Made by a program: the position numbers and the translations under genes. From SZUA-584 sp040768905 (GTDB lineage: Bacteria > Bacillota > Clostridia > Christensenellales > SZUA-584), in the NCBI GenBank assembly GCA_040768905.1, contig JAXGMA010000001.1:1054001-1118000 (forward strand): DNA of 64,000 nt, in the 5' to 3' direction. This document shows, piece by piece, positions 23,136-31,928 of this stretch (position 1 is its first letter; each line of letters begins with the position of its first letter). The notes beneath the pieces were generated by a model. That model saw only the letters and a list, made by a program, of their open reading frames with translations. It had not been told where the DNA came from and did not search any database.

Positions 23136-24785
23136 TTACCCGTTTAAGGACATCTCAAGTTCGATGCCTATCTCATTGAATTTCACGCAAATCTGCTCTT
23201 TGGACTGCACTGTCACCTGCCGGATGATTCGTGCCGCCAGGTTATCGTCATACTCTCTGATCCCCGACGCTTTTTCATCTATGAGATCGTACAGAGCCTT
23301 GACCCGCGCACAGCCATGCGCCATGACCTCCTGCTCCTGCCGGATGACCCGGAGCTTTTCATGAATGCCTTCTTTCGCTGTAGCTATTCGGATAAACTCC
23401 TGATTTTGCCTTTCTGCATCCTCTGTAGTATGCGGGCTCATGTTAAGCGCTCTCCTGAAATCCTCATCCAGCTTTGCCAGCCTATTCTCTAACATAGCCG
23501 CGTTATCCGCGCCTTCCTGTTTGGCAATGGCCATCGCCAGGGTATGTTCTACATCAGCTTCGATCAGCTCCCGTTGCTCCAGCACCTGATTGATCGCCCG
23601 CAGCAGTGCGTCATGCAGTACGGTTTCCGCAATGGTGGGTGACTGCCCGCATAATCCTGTGGATTCCAGACGGCTGGTGCACCGCCACACGATCTTGTAA
23701 CTGCCGTCCCGCTGGCGCCAGGTGCAACGCCGGTAGGGCGATCCGCATTCTCCGCAGACCATCCGCTCGGTCATGGCGTACTTGCAGGAGAACTTGCCCT
23801 GTCGGGTACGTCCTGTCTTTAGATCGGTAATCTTCTTACTTGCGCGCCTGGTCATTTCCTCCTGCACCTGGTGGAACATCTCCCTGGAGACAATGGCCGG
23901 GTGGCTGTTTCTGACCAGATACATGGGCAATTCACCGTTGTTTTTTCTGACCTTCTTGCTGATGCAGTCCACACGATAGGTTTTCTGCAGTAAGGCGTCT
24001 CCGCAATATTTTTCGTTGGTCAGGATATTGCGGATGGCCTGCCGTGACCACGCGGATATCCCTGAAGCGGCGGGCAGGCCGTCCGCAATCAGCCCTTCCT
24101 GAATCTGCTTGAGGCTGCGCCCGGACAGGTATTCGCGGAATATACGCTCAACCGTTTTTGCTTCTTCCGGCACAATGACTGGCTGGCCGTCCTCGCCCTC
24201 GGCGTATCCCAGCAGCCATTCATATTGGAATATGACGTTGCCGTCCTTCATGCTTTTTTGTTTGCCCCATTTGACGTTGGCGGACAGGGACTCGCTCTCG
24301 GCCTGTGCGAAGCCCGCAAAGAGGGTGATCAGGAACTCGCTGGTTTCCTTAAGCGTGTTTATATTTTCCTTCTCAAAGTAGACCGCGATCCCGCGCGATT
24401 TCAATTCACGCACCGTGTTGAGCCCGTCCACCGTATTCCTGGCCCAGCGGCTGACCGATTTGCACAGGATCATATCGATCTTGCCGCGTTTGCATATGCG
24501 CATCATCTTATTAAACTCATCACGCTTGTCCAGGCTGGTACCCGTAAGCCCCTTGTCGGGGAAAATCCCTGCGAACCGCCATTTGGGATTGCTTTGAATC
24601 TTCTCCGTATAATACTCTTTCTGCGCTTCGAAGCTATTTAGCTGATCCTCATCGTCGGTGCTCACCCGCGCGTAGGCGCACACATTCAGGATTTTGCCCT
24701 CTACGTTGCCCGTGTACTTATTCAGCCGGGGGTTCGCCGGTATGACAGTCACTTCCCGCCGGGCCGGAGCTGTCACCGCTTGCAT
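23136..24785 (-). CDS. Large serine recombinase (integrase 3)
   Basis: The 549 residues have a resolvase catalytic domain (residues 33-180; catalytic Ser42 in C-A-Y-A-R-V-S-T, plus S-V-S-R-W-A-R-N-T), a Recombinase domain (about 205-310; N-I-L-T-N-E-K-Y-C-G-D-A-L), a zinc ribbon (M-V-C-G-E-C-G-S-P-Y-R-R ... W-R-C-T-S-R ... C) and a coiled coil. It is the last of three recombinase-type genes and probably integrates or excises the conjugative element. It overlaps the previous gene by 68 bases; the start ATG has only a weak ribosome site, implying translational coupling. Confidence 0.92.
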   Translation of the reverse strand: MQAVTAPARREVTVIPANPRLNKYTGNVEGKILNVCAYARVSTDDEDQLNSFEAQKEYYTEKIQSNPKWRFAGIFPDKGLTGTSLDKRDEFNKMMRICKRGKIDMILCKSVSRWARNTVDGLNTVRELKSRGIAVYFEKENINTLKETSEFLITLFAGFAQAESESLSANVKWGKQKSMKDGNVIFQYEWLLGYAEGEDGQPVIVPEEAKTVERIFREYLSGRSLKQIQEGLIADGLPAASGISAWSRQAIRNILTNEKYCGDALLQKTYRVDCISKKVRKNNGELPMYLVRNSHPAIVSREMFHQVQEEMTRRASKKITDLKTGRTRQGKFSCKYAMTERMVCGECGSPYRRCTWRQRDGSYKIVWRCTSRLESTGLCGQSPTIAETVLHDALLRAINQVLEQRELIEADVEHTLAMAIAKQEGADNAAMLENRLAKLDEDFRRALNMSPHTTEDAERQNQEFIRIATAKEGIHEKLRVIRQEQEVMAHGCARVKALYDLIDEKASGIREYDDNLAARIIRQVTVQSKEQICVKFNEIGIELEMSLNG

Positions 24786-25626
24786 TCACATCATTCCTTT
24801 CCATAGAGAATTCTTCACCAGATATTGTTTTTAGCCCTATCCCCGTGCGGGAGAGGTATATATGAGAAACCGCCTCTTTGAACAAATCCCAATCGGGCAC
24901 AGAGAGGCGGTTTTCATCATCATGTTTTTTTGTAATAATTGAGCCAGGCGGAGCCTTTACGCTCCTGTACCGGGCGTCTATCCCTTTCAGGATCAGCCGT
25001 ACCGTTTCGGCGGGATCGTCCGGCTTGGCTATGTTCCGGTTGATCTGGCTTTCCAGCCGAAGCGACTCGGCGCTTGGCTCATATAGGCTGTGAGCGGGTT
25101 TCGTGCCGGCGTCCAGCATCCTGTTCTGCAGATGCGTGACAGCGCGATGTACGCTGTCAACCGCAACGTCCGCTCCGTTTCCGCAATCAGGGGTTTTGCA
25201 TCGAAGCTGGACGATCCCTTTGGCCGTGAGCTTGCCGCCGATCCGCAGCATCCTGCCGCCGCATTCGCCGCAGATAAAGCGCTTCCACAGAATTTGGGCA
25301 GGATCATCCCTATACTCCCAACCGGCTATCTTTTCATCATGAACCGCCCGGGCCATCACAAACTGTTCCCTAGTCAGGATGGCCGGGTATCCGCGCTCTC
25401 CAGTGTACCGGCTGTTTTCCAGTACCCGCTTAATATGGTGTTTGTTCCAGCCGTTCTCGGAGTATGCGGGAAAGTGGCTTGCATTCATCCCATCGGAAAT
25501 AGCCTGATAGGAACATCCTTCACCGTAAAGCCGAAAAACCTCTTGCACGGCTTCGGCTTCGGTTACGCAGGGCACGCATTGCCCACCCATAATCCTGTAA
25601 CCATAGGGTAAGCACCTGTTTTTCAT
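24718..25626 (-). CDS. Recombinase-family protein without catalytic domain (2)
   Basis: About 302 residues. It begins directly at L-P-Y-G-Y-R-I-M-G-G, the start of the Recombinase DNA-binding domain, and has R-V-L-E-N-S-R-Y-T-G-E-R-G-Y and a zinc ribbon (F-I-C-G-E-C-G-G-R-M-L-R ... L-R-C-K-T-P-D-C-G). There is no resolvase domain and no sign of a broken one, and the gene is tightly coupled (ATGA overlap with the upstream stop at 25623). This fits an accessory subunit of the three-recombinase systems of clostridial ICEs rather than decay. The probable role is DNA binding or directionality. Confidence 0.82.
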   Translation of the reverse strand: MKNRCLPYGYRIMGGQCVPCVTEAEAVQEVFRLYGEGCSYQAISDGMNASHFPAYSENGWNKHHIKRVLENSRYTGERGYPAILTREQFVMARAVHDEKIAGWEYRDDPAQILWKRFICGECGGRMLRIGGKLTAKGIVQLRCKTPDCGNGADVAVDSVHRAVTHLQNRMLDAGTKPAHSLYEPSAESLRLESQINRNIAKPDDPAETVRLILKGIDARYRSVKAPPGSIITKKHDDENRLSVPDWDLFKEAVSHIYLSRTGIGLKTISGEEFSMERNDVNASGDSSGPAGSDCHTGEPPAE

Positions 25627-27197
25627 GTCCACACCTCATTCAGCCATTCCGTAATGTTCACCCCGGCGGGCAGTATAAACCGTATGCTCCCATCGGCGCT
25701 GATCTCGGCGCTACCGACGATATTCCCGAAAGTATCTTCGGAAAAACCATTTTTGTCGATCTCCATATCCTCTATACCTTGGATCAGCCGCTCCATATCC
25801 GCGATGGTTTCACTCAGCTCGTCGTTGCCCATGAGGGCGCGGAGCTTACGCCGAAGCCCAAACTGGCGGGTGTTGATCTCGTTCATATGCGTCTGCCAGT
25901 CCGCGTCGCTCAGCAGACTCTGACGTCTGAGACTTGAGAGTGTGTGCGCCTGTTCGGAGATGTTCGCCAGTTCCTGGCGTATGGCCACGATCCCTGTATG
26001 CTCCCGCCGCAGCGCCGCCTGCAGTTCGCAAAGCTGCGCGAGCGCGGGCTTTAGTATCACATTCGATTGATGCTTCAGCTTTTGCATCATCCGTGAAAAG
26101 GCGGCGTAAATGGCGGTTTCGGCTATCCTGGGCATCGCGCAATCGGAACGGCTCCGGTCATGCCTTTGACATATCCAGGCGACATATCCGCCTGTCGATT
26201 GACGGCGCTTGAACACGGTACAGCATTCCCCGCAAACGATTTTGCCGCTCAGCGGGTACTCCTTCGGCGTCCAGCCCGGAGACGGCCCACGGGCTGTCAT
26301 CAGCGCCCGAGCCTTTTCAAAAACATCCCGCGGGATGATCGCGGGATGGGAGTCTTTGATGTAGTATTGGTCTTTTTCGCCCTTGTTGGGCTTCTTTATG
26401 AAGGGGAAGTTGTCGGTGCTCATCTTCTTTTGTGCCAGCGTATCGCCGATGTACTTCTCGTTGGTGAGAATGTATCGTACCGACGCAGGGCGCCATGCCT
26501 GGCTGCTCTCCGGCGTGTCTACGCCCATCGCACCAAGGCGGTCGGCTATTTCTTCAGGGCTTATGCCGCTGAGATAACTGCCAAAAACCCAGCGCACGAT
26601 TTTAGCCTCACCGGCATTCGGTTCCAGCGTTTTCCCATCGATGAGGTCAAATCCATACGGCGCTTTGCAGGTGATAAACTCTCCGGCCCGCATCCGCTTT
26701 TTATAGCTCCAGCGCATGTTCTGGCTGATGGACGTCGATTCTTCCTGCGCCATGTTCGCCCATAGCATGACCACCATCTCGTTGTTCATATTTTCGGTAT
26801 CCAGCCGTTCCCGCTCACTTTTCACGCTGACGCCCATCAGCTTGAGATCACGGATGATCGTCAGGCAGTCGGCGGTATTGCGGGCAAGGCGGTGGATCGC
26901 CTTGATCAGCACCTTATCGATTTTACCTTTTTTGCAGTCGGCCAGCATGCGGTTCAAATCGTCGCGTTTTTCCATTTGCATGCCGGTGATGGCCTCGTCC
27001 GCATAGATGTCCACAAGCTCCCAATCGGGATTGGCGCCGACCAGCTTTGTGTAGTAGTCGATCTGCGCGGCGTAAGAATGAAGCTGGTCATCCGAATCGC
27101 TGCTCACTCGGCAGTAGGGGGCGATCCGCAGAATAGCCCTCTGACGAGCAACGGGCCGGATGATCTCGACATTTGGTTTTTCGCTTAATGGTTTCAT
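25623..27197 (-). CDS. Large serine recombinase (1)
   Basis: ATG 27197 is eight bases after AAGGAG; upstream codons to 27245 are not needed. The 524 residues have a catalytic domain with Ser32 in Y-C-R-V-S-S-D-S-D-D-Q, plus A-I-H-R-L-A-R-N-T-A-D, a Recombinase domain (Y-I-L-T-N-E-K-Y-I-G-D-T-L), a zinc ribbon (I-V-C-G-E-C-C-T-V-F-K-R ... W-I-C-Q-R-H) and a long coiled coil. Two full recombinases plus one accessory protein form the integration module, read on the minus strand at the left of the element. Confidence 0.92.
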   Translation of the reverse strand: MKPLSEKPNVEIIRPVARQRAILRIAPYCRVSSDSDDQLHSYAAQIDYYTKLVGANPDWELVDIYADEAITGMQMEKRDDLNRMLADCKKGKIDKVLIKAIHRLARNTADCLTIIRDLKLMGVSVKSERERLDTENMNNEMVVMLWANMAQEESTSISQNMRWSYKKRMRAGEFITCKAPYGFDLIDGKTLEPNAGEAKIVRWVFGSYLSGISPEEIADRLGAMGVDTPESSQAWRPASVRYILTNEKYIGDTLAQKKMSTDNFPFIKKPNKGEKDQYYIKDSHPAIIPRDVFEKARALMTARGPSPGWTPKEYPLSGKIVCGECCTVFKRRQSTGGYVAWICQRHDRSRSDCAMPRIAETAIYAAFSRMMQKLKHQSNVILKPALAQLCELQAALRREHTGIVAIRQELANISEQAHTLSSLRRQSLLSDADWQTHMNEINTRQFGLRRKLRALMGNDELSETIADMERLIQGIEDMEIDKNGFSEDTFGNIVGSAEISADGSIRFILPAGVNITEWLNEVWT

Positions 27198-27260
27198 CCG
27201 GCCCGCTCCTTTCCTTTCTTGGTCAGTGACAACACTACCACACAAGTGATTGCGTATCCA

Positions 27261-27413
27261 CTACAATCCCCGAACAGCCAGCGGCCGGAATTTAGCGGCC
27301 AGAAGCTCGTTGGCGGCATCAAATTCTTCCCGCGAGATGGCGCCTTTCAGCGCCAGGCTGCGGATAATCTGCCATGCGGCGCAGTATCGTATTTCGTTTT
27401 GAATATCAATCAT
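27261..27413 (-). CDS. Small SHOCT-like protein
   Basis: Fifty residues starting MIDIQNEIRYCAAWQIIRSL. It is too short for usual gene finding, but it overlaps the helicase stop (ATGATTGA) and precedes the recombinase operon. The second half, L-K-G-A-I-S-R-E-E-F-D-A-A-N-E-L-L, matches the SHOCT helix-turn-helix pattern (G-x-I-x-x-E-E-F). Small SHOCT proteins are regular companions of recombinase trios in clostridial elements. The function is unknown. Confidence 0.7.
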   Translation of the reverse strand: MIDIQNEIRYCAAWQIIRSLALKGAISREEFDAANELLAAKFRPLAVRGL

Positions 27414-29346
27414 AGTCCCGTCCTCCCGCGAAGTAGCCCTTCGGCTTCACCGCCCGGATAAAGGCCGCCACATCGTCCATGCTGTCCGTGACCGGCATGT
27501 CCGGCAGCGCAGCCAACGCCGCGGCGTGAAACCTTCTGCCCGGCAGGGAGCGCTCATCCAGTATGGAGATCACGCAGGTGTCCGTTTCGGTGCGGATGGC
27601 CCGCCCGAAGCCCTGCCGCAGCCTGATCTGCATATCGGGGACAGCGACCTTCCCAATGAAGGTTTTCAGGTCGGGATGTTTTTTCTTTTCATAGTCCGAC
27701 AGCGCGTCGGGCACGGCGAACGGCAATCTGGCTATAATCAGGCTGGACACCATATCACCGGGGAAGTCCATACCTTCCCACACCGAGCCGGTGGCGAACA
27801 GCACACCGTTGCCGCTCGCGCGGAAGGCGTCCAGTATCTTCGGCTGATTCCGCGCCAGGATGAACAGCGGGAATTCGGCGTCGTTTTTTTTCACCTGGGC
27901 GCATACCGCCGACATCACGGTATAGGCGTTGAACAGCGCCAATGTGTGGCCGTGGGTGGCCCGTATCAGGCCGATGATCTGCTCGGCGATCTCTCCGATG
28001 TACCCGATGCCGTCCTCCGGCTTGCGGTACATCCGCCGCGGAAAATATATCCGGCAGTTCCTTTCGTAATCGAAGGGTGAAGGAGAAACAGACTCGGCCA
28101 GGCGGGCGGCCATGCCGATCAGCCCGGTCTGCTCCTTGAACCGCATGAAGTCGCTTCCCACGGCCAGCGTGCCGGATGTCAGCGTCATGGGGGTATTCCG
28201 TTCCCAAAGACATTCCCGCACCCGTTCCGCGTAGTCGGCGTTGGCCGCCTTCAGCGCGGGCGAACCGTTCTCATCCGTTTCGGCGTAGAGGATAAAACCC
28301 TTGCCGTTTCGGTGAAACAGATTCAGCACCTCCCAGGCATCCATAAGCTGCGAACGGAGCGGAGGCGATATGGCACTGCCTATGTTCCTGCGTATGGATA
28401 ACAGGGCCTTAAGCGCCTTGCCGTATTGGGCTTTTCGTTCTTTTGTGAGGATATAGTCCTCGTCCGCATGTTCCGTCAGGTCATGGGCGATGGGTTTGAG
28501 CTCGCCGGCCAGTTTCTCGGCCGCGAGGACGTATTGCTCGCGCTTGAGCCCGGTGACCAAAGCGGACATATCCGATATGGACAGGGATTTGCCAAACATC
28601 TGCCGCGCCGCTTCGGGCAGCTTATGCGCTTCGTCGATAATGGCGGCGCAGAAGTCCGGCACCAGGCTGGGGATGCCCGCGCTCCGGTGTATGGCGTCCG
28701 CCAGAAAGAAGTTGTGGTTACATACCTGGACGACATATTCGGGGGAATGGCTGTCCCGCACAAACCGCTGGTAGCGGCAGTCGGTGAGATAGCAGTCGCA
28801 CATACCCGGTACGCACACCTGGTTGCGGTCATATGCGGAGAGATGGGCAACGCCATCCAAGTCAAGGTATGTTTTAAGCGACAGCAGCGCGCGCTTATTC
28901 CGCTCGTTCTTTTTCTCCAGATTGGCTTTGGCGAGGCGTTTGATCAGCCTGTCATCGCAGGCGTAGTGCGCTTTCCCTTTTCGCAGCGCGGCCTTGAGCG
29001 GTCGGTCGATCATTCCGGCCTCCAGCATCACGTCGGACATGAAGGGAATATATTCTCCCAACACGGCATTCTGCAGGGCGATGCTGGCGGTGGTGACCAG
29101 GATAGGGCGCTCGGCTGCTTCTTCGGTGTATTTGCGGAACAGTATTCCTGCCGCGAGGTAGGCGTAGGTCTTGCCCAGCCCCACGCCCGCGTCGCACAGC
29201 GCGATCCTGCCGTCATCCATGCTATCCAGCATATTGTGGCACAGGCGCACCTGCGTTTCCCGCACAGCCATGCCGCGCCGCGGCAGCAAGTCTAAAAAGA
29301 TTCGGTCGATTTCCTCATGGGCTTTCGCCCTGTTCGTTATATTCAT
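27406..29346 (-). CDS. DinG/XPD-like Fe-S helicase
   Basis: The 646-residue superfamily 2 helicase has Walker A D-A-G-V-G-L-G-K-T-Y at about residues 51-60, a DEAH box in I-I-D-E-A-H-K-L-P, and late motifs G-S-V-W-E-G-M-D-F-P-G and Q-G-F-G-R-A-I-R-T. Between them cysteines in Y-A-C-D-D and C-V-P-G-M-C-D-C-Y-L-T-D-C fit the Fe-S cluster of the XPD/DinG class. It unwinds DNA 5' to 3' and may help replication or repair of the element during transfer. Confidence 0.88.
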   Translation of the reverse strand: MNITNRAKAHEEIDRIFLDLLPRRGMAVRETQVRLCHNMLDSMDDGRIALCDAGVGLGKTYAYLAAGILFRKYTEEAAERPILVTTASIALQNAVLGEYIPFMSDVMLEAGMIDRPLKAALRKGKAHYACDDRLIKRLAKANLEKKNERNKRALLSLKTYLDLDGVAHLSAYDRNQVCVPGMCDCYLTDCRYQRFVRDSHSPEYVVQVCNHNFFLADAIHRSAGIPSLVPDFCAAIIDEAHKLPEAARQMFGKSLSISDMSALVTGLKREQYVLAAEKLAGELKPIAHDLTEHADEDYILTKERKAQYGKALKALLSIRRNIGSAISPPLRSQLMDAWEVLNLFHRNGKGFILYAETDENGSPALKAANADYAERVRECLWERNTPMTLTSGTLAVGSDFMRFKEQTGLIGMAARLAESVSPSPFDYERNCRIYFPRRMYRKPEDGIGYIGEIAEQIIGLIRATHGHTLALFNAYTVMSAVCAQVKKNDAEFPLFILARNQPKILDAFRASGNGVLFATGSVWEGMDFPGDMVSSLIIARLPFAVPDALSDYEKKKHPDLKTFIGKVAVPDMQIRLRQGFGRAIRTETDTCVISILDERSLPGRRFHAAALAALPDMPVTDSMDDVAAFIRAVKPKGYFAGGRDYD

Positions 29347-29400
29347 TCAGACGGAGTCCTCCCTGTAATCCTTTGTAGCTTGTAAAAAGAAGAAGTGTGG

Positions 29401-29825
29401 GCTGGCGCCGCATCGCTATGGACTGACGAACAGACCGCAGCGATCCGGCGCCAGCGCCGGAATTGTGGTTCATCGCTGTTTCGCCATATTTATCACCACC
29501 CCCGGCGAAGGGGCACGGTACGGGTCGGCCCAGGGCTTTTGGGGCCATCCGCTGGTTTCTACCGGCGATCTCTACTGCTTTCAATCTCCGGGCAGCCAAC
29601 CTGTCTGACGTGCAGGCAAACGATTCGCGTCTTATTATCCTCCGGCGAAAGTCCTGGCGGCGGATATGCCACTATCCGCTTGCGGCTGGAATGGATCGCT
29701 GCCACGCCGTTAGGCGTGGGTCACGGCGCTTCCTCCGCTTCGCTCGTTTCACCGGTCGTTTCCCGTACCGCTGTCTATGAAATTTTCAAAGGACAGTGAG
29801 AAGGCGTTTTGCCCTCTCACTGTCC
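29401..29825. other. Structured non-coding stretch, possible RNA or regulatory DNA
   Basis: Only spurious frames occur in 29347-29861. Several strong inverted repeats are present: GCTGGCGCCGCATCGC (29401-29416) with a 15/16 match at 29440-29455, CCACGCC-GTTA-GGCGTGG (29702-29719), and a long stem GGACAGTGAGA...TCTCACTGTCC at 29791-29825. The last could end transcription or form the 5' leader of the helicase mRNA. The density of stems suggests a folded RNA or a transfer-related site. Confidence 0.45.
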
Positions 29826-29861
29826 ATCCCGAAAATCAGTACAGGTGTACGGAATTATTTT

Positions 29862-30317
29862 TCACTGCATCCCTTTTGTCATTTTTACGATGATCTTGCG
29901 GATACGGTCATGCAGCGTCATGACGGGAGTTCCATTTTGGCCAGATAACGCCCGAAAAGACACACCCTCAAAATAGATAGCTTGAATCAGACTCTGTTCT
30001 TCTTCACTGAGCAGCGCCAACGCTTCGGCCAACTGAGTCTTAAGCAGACTTCTGATTGCCGTATCCTCTGCGGATTCGATGTGCTTGTCCGTCAAATAGG
30101 ATAGCTGCATCTCGTCCTCCGCAAGCTTGTTTAGGGACAGCACAAGCCCGGCATCCCGTTCGGCCTGGTACCGCTCCCTGCGTTCAGCCTGGGAATATGC
30201 CTGATAAACTTCGGCGCTGACCTCCACGTCCTCGCCGTCCACCGTGATGATGTGGACGAATGTGCCGTCCTCGCGCTCGCACTTCCTGTAATTCCTTGCT
30301 TTTTGCCAATATTTCAT
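29862..30317 (-). CDS. Sigma-70 region 4-like regulator
   Basis: ATG 30317 follows GGAGGGAAGG; the longer frame to 30506 runs through a terminator and is not used. The 151 residues have an N-terminal half with basic and acidic repeats (Q-A-E-R-R-E-R-Y-Q-A-E-R-D) and a C-terminal sigma region 4 fold: A-L-A-L-L-S-E-E-E-Q-S-L-I-Q-A-I-Y-F-E-G-V-S-F-R-A-L-S. No region 2 is present, so it is a DNA-binding regulator rather than a full sigma factor. Similar genes sit beside recombinases in Tn1549-like elements and are thought to time excision. Confidence 0.8.
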   Translation of the reverse strand: MKYWQKARNYRKCEREDGTFVHIITVDGEDVEVSAEVYQAYSQAERRERYQAERDAGLVLSLNKLAEDEMQLSYLTDKHIESAEDTAIRSLLKTQLAEALALLSEEEQSLIQAIYFEGVSFRALSGQNGTPVMTLHDRIRKIIVKMTKGMQ

Positions 30318-30455
30318 TTGCCTTCCCTCCGAAATCCAGATTTTTTGAACAAACAAAAATCCGGGTTCGGAGGGGCGCGGGCTGTATGCGCCGGGGCTTG
30401 GGCGGTACCGTCCATCCTTGTCCTTTCCGCTGTTCAGCCTGAAAGGACAAAAAAA

Positions 30456-30493
30456 GAGCCTTACGCATAGCTGTACAGCTACTTGTAAGGCTC
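30456..30493 (-). terminator. Terminator or attenuator in leader of sigma-like gene
   Basis: GAGCCTTAC (30456-30464) pairs with GTAAGGCTC (30485-30493), with an inner AGCTGTACAGCT palindrome, and on the minus strand the stem is followed by TTTTTTTG. It lies about 140 bp before the sigma-like start, so it may attenuate that gene. Confidence 0.75.
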
Positions 30494-30626
30494 CGACCGC
30501 GTCCATCGGAAATCCGATAATCCGACAGGGGTGGCGCGCTTGATCAAGCGTCGTTCACACGTTTTACACGTGGCCTTTGTTATTAAGGCCGGCGTCCCTT
30601 AACCGGGCCGAGTTGTATTCTTTTTT
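30494..30626. other. Leader region with further hairpins
   Basis: No gene is supported. GGCCTT-N7-AAGGCC (30572-30590), CTTGATCAAG (30539-30548) and a CACGT-rich dyad (30556-30572) lie between the KTR-like gene and the attenuator. They could form an alternative fold with it. Confidence 0.4.
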
Positions 30627-30824
30627 TTACCGTTTGATCGATATCCCGATCTGTGATTTGCAGACGCCGCATTTAACGTACCATCGGACTTTCCGCTTGC
30701 TTCCCGGCGGTATCAGGCAAATCATATCATCCGCCGCCGCGGTGTCCTCCGCGATGATCTTCCCCCTGCGGCATATGGGACAAATTAAATAATTGGAACC
30801 GGCCGAGCATGCTTTCGTTTTCAC
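30627..30824 (-). CDS. Cysteine-rich zinc-ribbon (KTR-like) small protein
   Basis: A GTG at 30824 lies eight bases after AGGAGG and gives 65 residues; a GTG at 30833 would overlap the ribosome site. Two C-x-x-C knuckles, L-I-C-P-I-C-R-R-G near residue 15 and K-C-G-V-C-K-S-Q near residue 51, would bind one zinc. Small 'cysteine-rich KTR' proteins with this layout are standard in Tn916- and Tn1549-type elements. The function is unknown. A 20-bp palindrome (30852-30871) lies just upstream. Confidence 0.72.
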   Translation of the reverse strand: MKTKACSAGSNYLICPICRRGKIIAEDTAAADDMICLIPPGSKRKVRWYVKCGVCKSQIGISIKR

Positions 30825-30851
30825 ACATCGCACCTCCTGTTATCATTAGAT

Positions 30852-30871
30852 TGTTCAGTTATAACTGAACA
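30852..30871. promoter_or_regulatory. Perfect 20-bp palindromic operator
   Basis: TGTTCAGTTATAACTGAACA is a perfect palindrome 27 bp upstream of the KTR-like gene start. It matches the site at 31929-31948 in both outer arms, so the XRE regulator encoded at 31509 is the likely binder. Confidence 0.7.
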
Positions 30872-30883
30872 GAGCGGGTAAAA

Positions 30884-30920
30884 AAATGCGCCGCCTGTCA
30901 TTACGACAACAGGCGCATTT
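30884..30920 (-). terminator. Terminator of XRE/ImmA operon
   Basis: AAATGCGCC (30884-30892) pairs with GGCGCATTT (30912-30920), with extra pairs inside, followed on the minus strand by seven T residues. The stem overlaps the last codons of the ImmA-like gene. Confidence 0.75.
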
Positions 30921-31512
30921 CTTCGAGACGAATTTGCATGGCCTGGCGGGACACGCCGAACAATTCCGCCAGCGCCGCGGTTTTGTTGCCGGCGCTGCCG
31001 CTTGTGTTATAAAACGCCATCTTTACAGCGCCTTTGGGCATCAGCAGATAGCAACCCAAACGGTCGGCCTGACGCTCAATGACCGCATCCGCTTCTGAGC
31101 TTCTGGCAACGCTGGTCATGGCGGCGGTTTCGCCACGCTGCGTGTAAAACTCCTTATGAAGCACCCAATGGGCGAGCTCGTGGGCACAGGTAAAACGAAA
31201 TCTCCCATCACCGCGGTTGTGTATCAGGCTTGCGTCGATGATAACCGTTCCCGCCTTGACCGGTATCAGCTTGTATCCGCCACCGTTCCCGCGCTCATAG
31301 ATCGGCACCATCGCGGCTTCAAACACGGTTTCACCTAAAACACGTCCGTTGCTGCGGATAAACTGGAACTCCATCGTCAGTCCATATACCTGCTCGATGA
31401 TCGACTCCACGGGAACCGGCGAAGGCGCATGCAGGAGGCAGGGATCGTATTGGGATATGACTTTGCGCGCTATGGCTTCCAGCGCTTCTTTGCGATAGGG
31501 ACAAATGCTCAT
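30901..31512 (-). CDS. ImmA/IrrE-family metallopeptidase
   Basis: The 203-residue protein has zinc protease motif H-E-L-A-H at residues 111-115 in F-T-C-A-H-E-L-A-H-W-V, and a downstream E-R-Q-A-D-R-L-G that supplies the third ligand. The C-terminal part has a short helix-turn-helix-like segment (L-A-E-L-F-G-V-S-R-Q-A-M-Q-I-R). In ICEBs1, ImmA cleaves the ImmR repressor to switch on element genes; here the partner is the XRE gene overlapping by four bases upstream. It probably acts as the induction protease of this element. Confidence 0.9.
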   Translation of the reverse strand: MSICPYRKEALEAIARKVISQYDPCLLHAPSPVPVESIIEQVYGLTMEFQFIRSNGRVLGETVFEAAMVPIYERGNGGGYKLIPVKAGTVIIDASLIHNRGDGRFRFTCAHELAHWVLHKEFYTQRGETAAMTSVARSSEADAVIERQADRLGCYLLMPKGAVKMAFYNTSGSAGNKTAALAELFGVSRQAMQIRLEEMRLLS

Positions 31513-31910
31513 TCCCGCGTATCCTCCTGTCCGCTCCTTTTTTTGAGTTTCTCAATAAACTCGATCCATTCCGTATCCGTCGCGTCCACATCCTTGGCCA
31601 TGCGCAGCGCGATCCGGGCGTATTCATTTGCTGAGATGTATTCCGGTAAATCGCCGGGGATGGCTGCATAGCTCTTTGATTCGGCTGCAAGGTCGTACAT
31701 GAGCTCTCGCTCATGCTTGTCCAACCTGAGTGCCTTTGCCAGATTCTCCAATATATCGGCCTTGGGCGCGGGATTTCTGTCCGTTTCGATGTTGCTCATA
31801 TACACCGGCGAGATATCCAGAATCTGCGCCATCCCGCGGAGGGTGATATCCGCTTCCAGCCGCTTTGCCCTGACAAATGAGCCGAAGGATTGCTTTGCGT
31901 CCATCTTCAT
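31509..31910 (-). CDS. XRE-family repressor (ImmR-like)
   Basis: ATG 31910 follows AAAGGCGG and gives 133 residues. The helix-turn-helix is F-G-S-F-V-R-A-K-R-L ... I-T-L-R-G-M-A-Q-I-L-D-I-S-P-V-Y-M-S-N-I-E-T-D at about residues 10-47. The C-terminal half has a charged helical region, the probable protease-sensitive or dimerisation part. Its own promoter (TATACT on the minus strand at 31963-31958) is followed by the palindrome at 31929-31948, consistent with autorepression. Confidence 0.87.
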   Translation of the reverse strand: MKMDAKQSFGSFVRAKRLEADITLRGMAQILDISPVYMSNIETDRNPAPKADILENLAKALRLDKHERELMYDLAAESKSYAAIPGDLPEYISANEYARIALRMAKDVDATDTEWIEFIEKLKKRSGQEDTRE

Positions 31911-31928
31911 AATCACCGCCTTTCAGAC

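Noticed and set aside
29463..29780. Plus-strand 105-codon frame
   Set aside because: It lies in a stem-rich gene-free stretch, and its Arg/Trp-rich composition is that of translated structured DNA. Similar hypothetical proteins may be annotated elsewhere only because the DNA is conserved.
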